A stretch of DNA of 64,000 nucleotides from the IMG/VR virus record IMGVR_UViG_3300042934_000980, positions 1 through 64,000 of that record, one strand, 5' to 3'. The notes below the pieces were generated by a model. That model saw only the letters and a list, made by a program, of their open reading frames with translations, made no database searches and was not told the origin of the DNA. The position numbers and the translations under genes were made by a program. This document shows, one piece after another, positions 23,692-31,834 of this stretch. Position 1 is the first letter of the stretch, and each line of letters starts with the position of its first letter. The DNA is from a virus.

Positions 23692-25224
23692 ATGAACGAT
23701 TTACTGGTGCTGGTTAAGATCCTATCGGCTCTCTATCAGGCTAAGAAGCTAAAAGACAACAACCTGATCAACGAACTGGTCGAGACGCTCGAAGAATTAC
23801 CCAAACCTAATCCCGATGTGTTTCAGCAGGACAAGGAAACACGCGAAAGTATCAGGGCCACGATTCAGTGGCTGCTTAAGCAGCCTAACGACGAGCCAAT
23901 CATAAAATCATTGCTGATGCAGCGTGTGGAGCTGTTTTGCAAGAACGATGATGCGTTGAAGAAAACCATCGAAGCCGGCCTTGAAGACTGCGCCGACGAC
24001 GAGATGACGCGCAAGCTGGTTTACAAGCACGTCACCGAAGTGCGCATGAATGGCGAGACCGAAGCGTTCGCCAAGAAGTTCAAGTCAGCGATTCGCGACT
24101 TCTACTTCAAAGAACTGCACGAGATGAAGAAAGAAGACTGGGGCAACTTGGTCGACATGATTCAAGAGCGCATCAATGCCACTTATGAAGAGCGGCAAAG
24201 TGAGATCGTTCATACGATCACATCTGATGCCCCTGAATCGTTCTACGACGTCATTGAGATGGCGAAGAAGGAGAACAGTAAGGAAGGTATCCTTAAGACC
24301 GGCTTGCAGGGTATCAACGAAGGCTTGGAACCGGATGGGGGCTTCCGGCGTTCGAAGATGTACTTGGTCAACGCCCTGACCAACCGCGGTAAGTCTCTGA
24401 CCATGGCTCACTTCCTGGCCTCGGTGGGGATGTACAACAAGCCGCTGCTGCGTAAAGCGGTCAAGATCCCGACGCTGCTCATGGAGTCCTCCGAAGACAC
24501 CATGGACTTGATCGTGATGCGCATGTACAAGCTGGCGACTGAATCTAAGGCCCAGTACGACAAGTCTTTCCAGACCTCTGAGAAAGAAGACATCGTTGAC
24601 ACCATTGTCAGCTGCTTTAAAGAGAACGGCTGGTATTTGATCGTTAACCAGATCGAAGCCAACAAAGACTCCATGCAGCACATCTTTGACCGCGTGCGCG
24701 CGTTGGAGATGAAAGGCCACGAAATTATCTGGTACGGTTACGACTACTTGGGCCTGGTGCCGATCGACAAGATCCCAGGCGAAAGCAAGTCGGACAAACT
24801 CCAAATCCTGTTCCGTCGTGTGCGCTCGTTTATGATTGCACGGGGCATCTGCTTTGTAACACCCCATCAGCTCTCACCTGAAGCTAAGAAGATGCTTAAG
24901 GAAGCGGACGATGAGTCTGAGGTTTACTTTGCCCGGGAAGCAGCCGGTAAATCTCTGACAGAGACCTCCACCAAGATCACCAACGAAGTGGACGTTGAGA
25001 TCACCATCCATGTCGCCAAGACCAACACCCGCAACTACTGGACGTTCTGTATCGGTAAGCAGCGCGGTGAAGGGTGTGCGCCGAATAAGCGCTTTGGCAT
25101 CTACGACATTGACCCGGTGTATGGTCTGCAACACGATATTCACACCAAGCCTAAGTACCGACGCAGCCTGCAACAAAAGTTCAGTGAGAACGGCGAACTT
25201 GTTAGCGACTTTGATCACTTGTAA
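23692..25224 (+). CDS. DnaB-like replicative helicase (SF4)
   Basis: 510 aa from the ATG at 23692 (GGGGAG 6 bases upstream; the longer frame runs through the divergent gene's start). The C-terminal RecA-like domain has a P-loop, NALTNRGKSLTM (GKS 233-235). A glutamate in LLMESSEDT (about 262-270) aligns with DnaB's catalytic region. Walker B is IIWYGYDYLGLV (DYLG 351-354), matching DnaB's DYLQL. R-x-x-x-A-R-G-I-C-F-V-T-P-H-Q-L follows (about 379-393). The N-terminal ~190 residues are helical and unlike DnaB, probably a phage-specific loading or primase-contact domain. It acts at the fork as a hexamer. It ends at a hairpin terminator. Confidence 0.85.
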   Translation: MNDLLVLVKILSALYQAKKLKDNNLINELVETLEELPKPNPDVFQQDKETRESIRATIQWLLKQPNDEPIIKSLLMQRVELFCKNDDALKKTIEAGLEDCADDEMTRKLVYKHVTEVRMNGETEAFAKKFKSAIRDFYFKELHEMKKEDWGNLVDMIQERINATYEERQSEIVHTITSDAPESFYDVIEMAKKENSKEGILKTGLQGINEGLEPDGGFRRSKMYLVNALTNRGKSLTMAHFLASVGMYNKPLLRKAVKIPTLLMESSEDTMDLIVMRMYKLATESKAQYDKSFQTSEKEDIVDTIVSCFKENGWYLIVNQIEANKDSMQHIFDRVRALEMKGHEIIWYGYDYLGLVPIDKIPGESKSDKLQILFRRVRSFMIARGICFVTPHQLSPEAKKMLKEADDESEVYFAREAAGKSLTETSTKITNEVDVEITIHVAKTNTRNYWTFCIGKQRGEGCAPNKRFGIYDIDPVYGLQHDIHTKPKYRRSLQQKFSENGELVSDFDHL

Positions 25225-25242
25225 CTAAAACTCTCTCCGGTT

Positions 25243-25270
25243 CCTTCCCAGGGCGCAAGCCTTGGGAGGG
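25243..25270 (+). terminator. Terminator after DnaB-like helicase
   Basis: 12-bp stem with two G-T wobbles and a GCAA loop (25243-25254 with 25259-25270), followed by ATTATTTTATG. Confidence 0.7.
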
Positions 25271-25617
25271 TAAGGATTATTTTATGTTTGAGTACCAAAT
25301 AAGTATTTTTTTATTTGGGTTCTATGAGTATAACTCTAGGCGTTGCAATTCCACCCAATAGGGCATTCCTGTGGTGTGTGAAAATCCAACCTGTGCTTAG
25401 TTTGCGTGTTGTTCTTGTAGCCTGTCTTCAGTCGCCGATGGCCATTGTGAAGCGCTACGTTGCGTTTTGGGAGCATTCCCAGATAACCCTCAGCTTTCGC
25501 TAAGGTCTATCTCTCTAAATATCTTTAAAAAGGCTTTCAAACGGTCGGAAAGTACCTTTGTGTATACCACTGTTTAAACTGAATCCAAACTACAGAACAG
25601 CAAAAGCAACACAGCAT
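25271..25617. other. About 350 bp without a convincing gene
   Basis: A gap between two convergent terminators. It begins with a weak hairpin CCAAATAA/TTATTTGG (25295-25318) over a T run. A 62-codon open frame (25315-25503) has no Shine-Dalgarno and no recognisable product. The rest is AT-richer than the genome. I looked for tRNA cloverleaf elements (T-arm, CCA) and saw none. It could encode a small RNA or be a degraded gene. Confidence 0.5.
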
Positions 25618-25649
25618 AGCCTACAGACCCGACCAGGGGTCTGTAGGCT
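25618..25649. terminator. Terminator after 115-aa gene
   Basis: A perfect 13-bp stem (25618-25630 with 25637-25649, 6-base loop) just beyond the stop at 25678 on the minus strand. Confidence 0.75.
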
Positions 25650-25677
25650 TATGGCTTTATGTCCGCTTGGGTCACAT

Positions 25678-26025
25678 TTAAAGGGTGTCTTGCATCAGCA
25701 GTTGGATCACGTGTTTCTGCCACTCTAGGCGCTTTTGTACCATGTAGGCCACATCTCTACGACTCAGACCACTTGGTAATTCTTCATCGCTCACTTGTAG
25801 GAAAAGTTGCAGCTGTTCAATGCTGTATTCATTCCCTACCAAGGTGGCGTATGAAACCCTGACCTGTTCTTTATGAGGCAACGCTTGGAAGTTCTCTGGC
25901 AGATACCCCAACCCATACCCTTGATGAAACAACTGAGGCTTTACCCACATTGGGGTATGATCTTCAGGTGTGGTATCCGTGGGGTTGAAGAAGACAGTTT
26001 CTTTAAGCTCTTCTTGGGTATTCAT
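25678..26025 (-). CDS. Small hypothetical protein
   Basis: 115 aa. Polar N-terminus (about 30 residues), then helical segments. The stretch YSIEQLQLFLQVSDEELPSGL...VAYMVQKRLEW resembles the helix-pair motif of the proteins at 11756, 12491 and 13500. It is isolated between two terminators, so it is its own transcript or a read-through tail of the long late operon. No function is recognised. Confidence 0.6.
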   Translation of the reverse strand: MNTQEELKETVFFNPTDTTPEDHTPMWVKPQLFHQGYGLGYLPENFQALPHKEQVRVSYATLVGNEYSIEQLQLFLQVSDEELPSGLSRRDVAYMVQKRLEWQKHVIQLLMQDTL

Positions 26026-26071
26026 TGTTGTGCTCTCTTTCTAGTTGAGGTATCTACCTAAAGGTAAAAGC

Positions 26072-26095
26072 AAAAAGGAGGGGATCTTTCCTCCT
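26072..26095 (-). terminator. Rho-independent terminator of the long late operon
   Basis: On the minus strand AGGAGG pairs with CCTCCT and is directly followed by TTTTTG. It lies 60 bp beyond the stop at 26155 and probably ends the operon that starts near 41.0 kb. Confidence 0.75.
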
Positions 26096-26154
26096 CTGCT
26101 TTCGCAAAGAACTCCATGACGGTATAAGCATGGTGCCTGAGAGGCAAAACACTG

Positions 26155-27492
26155 TCAACTGTTCACCGTCACCGTTTGGTTGCTGATAAAGAGCTCCAAG
26201 GCGGCATGCTCTCTGAACACCGGAGACACCGACTGGGTGTCTTTAACCGCTTCACCCCGTGCACTGATCACAGTTCCTTCCCGGTACATCAGGGTTTCAC
26301 TGCCGTGCATGAAGTAGAACCTGCACGGCATCCCAGGAACCAGTTGGTCGATGTCGGAGTTGTGCCAGTTCAAGGACACAATCGAGCCATCGGCGTACGC
26401 GTTCTGGGAGAGCAGCTTACAGAGGTTGTTGGTGGGCTTGTCATGGAAAGGCAGCACTTCCTCCCCACTGCCGCGCTCAGAGGTCTTGTACTCGCTCAGA
26501 GAGTCTTGGCGCGTGGTTAACGCTTGACCCCGGGCGTAGTACCGTCCCACCTCCCCCATCACCGCGTCTGAGCTGATCACCCGCTTACCCGAACCCTTGT
26601 TCAGCTTCAAGACGTCAGAGCCGTCCACGTTGTCCCCACCCCCGGTTGCCAAGATGGTCAACACCTTGTCGTCGACAAACCAAGTGTTCTTAAGCGTGGG
26701 GAAGACGTCTTCAGGCAGTCGGTAGATATTGACCACTTTGCGGGCCTGCTCGTACCGACCGATCTTTAGGAGCGGGTAGACGTACCACATGCCTTTGCGG
26801 TAGTAACTCCCCATGGCCTTGCTGTAGAACCCGAACTTATCGTCGTTTTGCATCCACTCCGCCAGTTTGACCAGCGACATGGGCGGAATGACAATCACCC
26901 CAAAGATCCGTTCGTTGTCCATCGGCTCTTCAATGTCCACCCCCCGCCACGCATCAGCCCCGGTCAGGTTCAGCGTTTCGCCAAACTTGGTCAGCTGGTA
27001 ATGCAGGGCATCGCGCAGGGTGCACATCAACAGGTGATCAGAGACCTGTGCGTTGCGCAAGATGGCAAACCCTGGGTCCAGCAGCTGGAACGTCAGGGTC
27101 ACCATGTTGATCTCATCCTTGGTGGTCAGGTCTGCCATGGCCGTGTTGGTGCCGATCATGGTGGGGTCCGCGTCCCCTTGCGGGATAGCCCGGTAACGGG
27201 TCACCGTTTGGGTCAACCCTACCCGACGCACCACCTCGATGTACAGGTTATCGCGGTACGGCAGCACCCGGGTCTGGTACACCCCAGGTTGCAGCTGAGC
27301 GCTGATACGCACGTCATCGCTGTGGTTGATCCCAAACAGGCACAGTTTGGCCATGCCCGTTGGGATCAGCAAGGGGATTTGCTCAGTAGGGGTAATGATG
27401 GTGGCCGATATCTGAAACAGCCGTTCACTGCCGCTGCCGTCAATGGCGTTGGCGTAATTGATCAAGTTGGCTAACGGGCGTGGTAGTTCCAT
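26155..27492 (-). CDS. Putative tail/baseplate structural protein
   Basis: 445 aa with a good Shine-Dalgarno (GGGGATAAGG). Beta-rich N-terminal half (FQISATIITPTEQIPLLIP, VYQTRVLPYRDNLYIEVVRR) and a C-terminal section with PGMPCRFYFMHGSETLMYREGTVI that resembles an OB-like or hub-type barrel strand pattern. No enzyme motif. It is last in a run of four tightly packed genes (31014 to 26155, overlaps or gaps of at most 4 bp), typical of a baseplate module. The structural assignment is by context. Confidence 0.5.
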   Translation of the reverse strand: MELPRPLANLINYANAIDGSGSERLFQISATIITPTEQIPLLIPTGMAKLCLFGINHSDDVRISAQLQPGVYQTRVLPYRDNLYIEVVRRVGLTQTVTRYRAIPQGDADPTMIGTNTAMADLTTKDEINMVTLTFQLLDPGFAILRNAQVSDHLLMCTLRDALHYQLTKFGETLNLTGADAWRGVDIEEPMDNERIFGVIVIPPMSLVKLAEWMQNDDKFGFYSKAMGSYYRKGMWYVYPLLKIGRYEQARKVVNIYRLPEDVFPTLKNTWFVDDKVLTILATGGGDNVDGSDVLKLNKGSGKRVISSDAVMGEVGRYYARGQALTTRQDSLSEYKTSERGSGEEVLPFHDKPTNNLCKLLSQNAYADGSIVSLNWHNSDIDQLVPGMPCRFYFMHGSETLMYREGTVISARGEAVKDTQSVSPVFREHAALELFISNQTVTVNS

Positions 27493-27495
27493 GCC

Positions 27496-28206
27496 TTATC
27501 CCCTGAAGAGCCATTCGGTAGTGTCGTTACCGTGGGTCTCCAATTTGGCCAGACTGTCTGCCAGAGCCGCCGTAGGCACCGCAGGACGGTCCAGCATGAA
27601 GTTTTCGGACGTGGCGAAATCGGTGTTCTGCAAGGCATCCAAGTGACTTACAAAACTGATGTCGTCCAGTTTCTTGTTGTAGCTAAAGAGCATCCCCAGC
27701 CCCATCAGGCCTTTGCGGTTTAAGGCCTCATCTTCACGCATCTGCTTGTTGATGTCATGGGTCATCTTGAACGGCTTGATCTTTTTGTACATGGGGAACA
27801 GGTGGTAGGCCAAGGTTTCCAAGTACCGCAGCTCCGTGGTGGGCGGGGTCGGAAACTCCGGGGCGTTGGTCATCATCTCGCACCACAAGGAGATGTACTC
27901 CTGAATGGACTCGTAGATCTCCACCACCGTGTCGTTGGCGTCGCGAAACCCCAGATCATTGGGTCCGGTCACGTTGGGTAACAGGTCAATGATCTGGGGC
28001 ACCTTCATGCGCCGTACTTGAAACTCGCTGTAGTAGGTGTTGTCGTTGGCAAAACCTTCTTGCCGGTACTGCTCCCGGTCACGCATCTGTTCCAAGGTCA
28101 TCAGCGTGGCCGGGGTTACCCAGACTTCGTACTGGCGGTTGTTGAGGATGTTAAACAGTTTAAACACCCGCAGCCGCAGCGCGTTGTAACGCGATTCAGT
28201 CATCAT
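27496..28206 (-). CDS. Putative tail/baseplate protein
   Basis: 236 aa, with ATG codons at 28206 and 28203. The start overlaps the preceding stop by 4 bp (ATGA). Helical, charged and without catalytic motif. Segments LRYLETLAYHLFPMYKKIKPF and ALADSLAKLETHGNDTTEWLFRG are visible. Translationally coupled to both neighbours of the presumed baseplate module; no family recognised. Confidence 0.55.
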   Translation of the reverse strand: MMTESRYNALRLRVFKLFNILNNRQYEVWVTPATLMTLEQMRDREQYRQEGFANDNTYYSEFQVRRMKVPQIIDLLPNVTGPNDLGFRDANDTVVEIYESIQEYISLWCEMMTNAPEFPTPPTTELRYLETLAYHLFPMYKKIKPFKMTHDINKQMREDEALNRKGLMGLGMLFSYNKKLDDISFVSHLDALQNTDFATSENFMLDRPAVPTAALADSLAKLETHGNDTTEWLFRG

Positions 28207-29492
28207 ATCGTGGTTCTCAGTTTACGACTTGCCTCCAGCAACAGAATCAGGATGGCCCCGTAGTACAGCTGCTGGCGTTGCGGCAAATCAAAGTACGTTT
28301 TGCAGTAGCGCAACAAGCGCTGCCGGTCCAAGATTTTGTCTTTGAGTACCGACCAGACCAAGTGTTCAAATTCATTGGCCGGCTGGCCTTTGTAGAACTC
28401 TTCGGTGAACAGGTAGTTGGCGATCGGTTCGCTGACGCTTGGTTGTAGAATCGGAAAGCCGTCAGCGTTGAAGTACGCCTTGTACTGGATAAAGTCTTCC
28501 GGGTTGGTCGTCACAAAGTAACGGAACTTGCTGGAGCGCAGGTTACCGTACATCCGGGTGTTGGCCAGGCGGGTGGTCTGCATCAACGCCGCTTTGTCGT
28601 CGCAGATGCGCAGCAGGTTAAAGTCCCCACGCAGCAACACTTCCCAGATGTTGATAGTGCCGTGGTAGCCGCGCTCCAACCCGCCGTACTGAACCGAGAA
28701 CTGATTGATGAACGGGTAGGTGGTGCGCAGATCCGGCGGCATGATCGCGCACAGGAAGTTCACCAAGTACGGGTCATAGACGTACTGACCTTGGCTGTTC
28801 TTGAACGCGATGGTCTTTTCCGGGTTCCAGTAGAAGGTGCGCATCAGGTAGTTGCCGATGGTCCCCCGCCAGCTGAAGAGCTCCTTACTGGCTTCGAACT
28901 CGTCAGTGGTCAGCAGACCTGCCCCACCACTTAACGCTGAATCCTTGGAGTAGACCAGTTCTTTAACCACACAGCTGTTGAGGGCTAGGTAGTTCTCCTC
29001 GGTCAAGATCCCCATCAACTTGTAGGTGATGTAGTAGACCTTGTTGGCCGTGAAGTTGCGGATCTCGGGTTGTTCGGTAATCATGAACAACCCGGCGTTG
29101 CCGTCGCCGATGTCAAAGATGATCACGTCATAGCGTACCGGGGCCACGTCCATGACCACCCAGCCATTGCACTCCGTTGTGGACTGAGCAGTGGTGGGGT
29201 CAAAGTTGTACGCCCCGCCGCCTTCTTGGCGGATGATGCAGTTCTTGATCCGGGTGTAACTTTGGTAGGTCCCGGTGTTGCCCGGCGAGAACGGGGTCGG
29301 TTCTTCGTCCCCCGTCAGGTACTGGCGGTAGTACTCACCCAAGCGCGGCGAACCGCTGACCATGGTAAGCAGGCTGACTTCAGGTTGATACGAGGAGTCA
29401 ACGATCGAATGCTTGTAGCTATCAGAATAGATCTTGGGGACTTCCGGCTCCGGCGCCTTGTTCTCCCCCAAGGGGGTAATGTTAACGGGCAT
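28203..29492 (-). CDS. Putative tail/baseplate protein
   Basis: 429 aa with GAGG 9 bases upstream, overlapping the preceding gene by 11 bp and the next by 4 bp. Mixed alpha/beta, Tyr-rich. The N-terminal third has extended strands (SYTRIKNCIIRQEGGGAYNF, APVRYDVIIFDIGDGNAG). The C-terminal third is helical (LVWSVLKDKILDRQRLLRY). No recognised family. Tight coupling implies stoichiometric assembly with its neighbours. Confidence 0.55.
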   Translation of the reverse strand: MPVNITPLGENKAPEPEVPKIYSDSYKHSIVDSSYQPEVSLLTMVSGSPRLGEYYRQYLTGDEEPTPFSPGNTGTYQSYTRIKNCIIRQEGGGAYNFDPTTAQSTTECNGWVVMDVAPVRYDVIIFDIGDGNAGLFMITEQPEIRNFTANKVYYITYKLMGILTEENYLALNSCVVKELVYSKDSALSGGAGLLTTDEFEASKELFSWRGTIGNYLMRTFYWNPEKTIAFKNSQGQYVYDPYLVNFLCAIMPPDLRTTYPFINQFSVQYGGLERGYHGTINIWEVLLRGDFNLLRICDDKAALMQTTRLANTRMYGNLRSSKFRYFVTTNPEDFIQYKAYFNADGFPILQPSVSEPIANYLFTEEFYKGQPANEFEHLVWSVLKDKILDRQRLLRYCKTYFDLPQRQQLYYGAILILLLEASRKLRTTI

Positions 29493-31014
29493 GCTTAACT
29501 TCCTCGATCAAAACAAACGCGTTAAGGTCAGCGTTCATCGTGTAAGTGTTGAAAGCGGGCTGTCCACGGCCAAAGCCTTTGGCGATGTCACGGCGCACTT
29601 CGTAAAGGTGGTTGATCCAGTCATCGTCAAACTGACCCCAGTCGTAGTTGGGGAAGATCGACTCGACCAAGCCCCATTCGTCCCGGTGTTCGCGCAGATC
29701 ATCCCAGAAGGCGTCTGCGTAGTCTCTGATGGCCCAATCGAGTAAAACCACAACACGGTATGTGTTCTTAAGGTTAGGCGCCCTGAGCAGCGTTATAGAG
29801 CCTTTGTCGTCCATCTGCAGATCCGTCGGGGAAACCCGCTGGTCATTGCTGTAGACTTGGATGAGGAACGGGGAGTGGTGATTGCCGAATACCCATTCAT
29901 GCCGCCGACACATGTACGCCTTGACCTGGGGGTTCCACTGGAAGCTTGGCAGGTCATCGAAGATGTTGCACAGCACCTGCTGTTCTTCAGCAGCCACCGT
30001 AAGGCGAGCCTGCACCACCGGTTGCAACCATGACTGCGCCGGCCACACCCACGGGTCGTGGTCGGGCAACTTGACGTAGTAAGGACCTTGAATGGCACGG
30101 TCAGGGAAACTGATGTCCCGGGCAAATGCCACTTCTGGAGCCACCCGGCGGTTGAACTCCTCCTTGTACTTGGTTTGGACCCGGGGAATGTAGACCGCAG
30201 GGATCTCGTCTTGGTAGACCATCAGCGGGTAGATCAATTCCCAGCCAATGAATTCTTGGAAGAAGAAGCTGTAGCTAAGTGTCACTTCGTACTTGCCAAA
30301 AATCTCAGCCCGGCGACTTAACGCGGTGCGTGGCTCATTGAAGTAGATACCAATGTTGTCCAAGCGCATCGGGAAGACGTTACGACGCATTTGGTTGGCG
30401 ACGTTACTGATGATGGTCATCGGGGCTTGGCAGCCTTTTTCAAACCAGTCTTCCAAAGCCGGGAAAGTGGGATCGTTCTTGGCCAGCAGCTTGTGGATCT
30501 CTTTGAAGAACTCCACGATGGTGGGGTTCATCAGCAAGTGGACCGTGGCGCTGAAGTTGTACGCCCCCACTTGGTTGGCCTGCAGCCGGTTAATCCGGTT
30601 GACAAACTGCTGGGCCGGGGTACGACTGTTGAAGTTGGCCGTAACGTTAACCGTGATCTTGCGCCCTTCAAAAGACGGGGTCAACATCAAGGGCAGGGCG
30701 CCATCATCGGACCACACCGACATCTCGGTCTGCATCCGGCGTTGGTTACTGAAGCCTGAGTTAAATTCATGGGCTTCGACTTCGGTGGTGACAAAGATCT
30801 TGTTACGGAAAATGCCGTCGGTGTAAAACGCTGCGCGGTCGCCATCGCCCATGTTGTTGCCCACCAGCTTGGCAACTTCGTTTTCACCGTTGTAGTAGAT
30901 CTGCGCTGCGCTCTGCAAGTTGTAGAACCGCAGGGTGGCGCGCAGTGAATCAAGGACAGCCGGCCGGAAGAAGGCGTTGTAATCCTCTTCTGACTCAACG
31001 AACGTTTCTAACAT
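29482..31014 (-). CDS. Putative virion structural protein
   Basis: 511 aa from the ATG at 31014. The open frame extends to 31218, but that part would run through the upstream terminator and the end of the preceding gene. Rich in Asn, Phe, Arg and Trp. A beta-type section (KITVNVTANFNSRTPAQQF) is followed by a long aromatic-rich region (DHDPWVWPAQSWLQPVVQ). No catalytic motif. It begins the four-gene baseplate-like cluster right after a terminator, so a promoter may lie in 31015-31050. Confidence 0.55.
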   Translation of the reverse strand: MLETFVESEEDYNAFFRPAVLDSLRATLRFYNLQSAAQIYYNGENEVAKLVGNNMGDGDRAAFYTDGIFRNKIFVTTEVEAHEFNSGFSNQRRMQTEMSVWSDDGALPLMLTPSFEGRKITVNVTANFNSRTPAQQFVNRINRLQANQVGAYNFSATVHLLMNPTIVEFFKEIHKLLAKNDPTFPALEDWFEKGCQAPMTIISNVANQMRRNVFPMRLDNIGIYFNEPRTALSRRAEIFGKYEVTLSYSFFFQEFIGWELIYPLMVYQDEIPAVYIPRVQTKYKEEFNRRVAPEVAFARDISFPDRAIQGPYYVKLPDHDPWVWPAQSWLQPVVQARLTVAAEEQQVLCNIFDDLPSFQWNPQVKAYMCRRHEWVFGNHHSPFLIQVYSNDQRVSPTDLQMDDKGSITLLRAPNLKNTYRVVVLLDWAIRDYADAFWDDLREHRDEWGLVESIFPNYDWGQFDDDWINHLYEVRRDIAKGFGRGQPAFNTYTMNADLNAFVLIEEVKHAR

Positions 31015-31047
31015 GACAAAGTACCTGCGGGGGTAAAGAAAATAAAA

Positions 31048-31077
31048 CCAGTATGGAAGGTGACCCCTCCATACTGG
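31048..31077 (-). terminator. Rho-independent terminator within late region
   Basis: A perfect 10-bp outer stem, CCAGTATGGA with TCCATACTGG, plus an inner AGG/CCC-type pairing. The minus strand continues TTTTATTTTCTTT. It separates the inner-body genes (upstream) from the baseplate-like cluster. Confidence 0.8.
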
Positions 31078-31084
31078 CGTGGCC

Positions 31085-31831
31085 TTACTCGGTGTCTTCC
31101 GAGGCTTCTGTTTCAGGCACAGCTTCTTGTACGGGCAGTGCAAACCGTATGCACCAAAAGTTACCGCTGAAGTCTTTAAGGGCCAAGACTTTGGAAACGC
31201 CGTCTTGCAAGACGTCAATCACCTCACCCATGGCCAAGTCCTCAAGCGTAGGCATCACCTCCAGTTTAAGCGCTGTGAGGTATTCCAACACCGTCTCACT
31301 GAACTCGCGGGTCAACTGGTTGCCCGTCAGGTACTGACCTTCTTCAACGCTGAACACCGTGCTGATCAACGCCAGCTGGGTGCGTTCGCGTTCAAGAGAA
31401 GGCCTTAAAATACCGTCAGGTTTGTCGCACTTGCCTTTTTGGCGCAGGGTGAAGGTGAGTACCCCCCGCATGCTCACCGAGTCCTTAAGAATCGGCACGG
31501 TGCGCGACAGGGTTACTTGGTCACCAAACACCACGCGGCTGTTGCCCACGCTGTAATCCACACCGGGCACCAAGAACAGGCGGTACTTCTCCGCCAGCTT
31601 TTGCATGACTTCTTCCATGCTGGTGCCTTCGGCCACTTCCAGATCGACCACTTGAGAGCCTAGGTAGGTTGCCACGTCCGCTTTGGGCATCAAAACCCGC
31701 TTGATGCCTTGTTCGCGTTTAACCATGAACAACCCCTGCGTGGGGTTTTCGGACATGGCGCCTACCACTTCAGCACCCTGGGGCAACCGAGCCACGATGG
31801 ACTCCAAGATACGAGGGTGTACATTTTTCAT
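31085..31831 (-). CDS. Hypothetical virion-associated protein
   Basis: 248 aa, starting MKNVHPRIL. Mixed alpha/beta with Val/Leu-rich strands (LFLVPGVDYSVGNSRVVFGDQVTL), then a helical section. The last ~15 residues are acidic (PETEASEDTE). No motif known to me. It follows the 466-aa inner-body-like gene by 3 bp and ends right before the 31048-31077 terminator. Confidence 0.55.
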   Translation of the reverse strand: MKNVHPRILESIVARLPQGAEVVGAMSENPTQGLFMVKREQGIKRVLMPKADVATYLGSQVVDLEVAEGTSMEEVMQKLAEKYRLFLVPGVDYSVGNSRVVFGDQVTLSRTVPILKDSVSMRGVLTFTLRQKGKCDKPDGILRPSLERERTQLALISTVFSVEEGQYLTGNQLTREFSETVLEYLTALKLEVMPTLEDLAMGEVIDVLQDGVSKVLALKDFSGNFWCIRFALPVQEAVPETEASEDTE

Positions 31832-31834
31832 GGC

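Noticed and set aside
25315-25503. 62-codon open frame in the noncoding gap
   Set aside because: No Shine-Dalgarno, unusual composition, starts within a hairpin and has no recognisable product.
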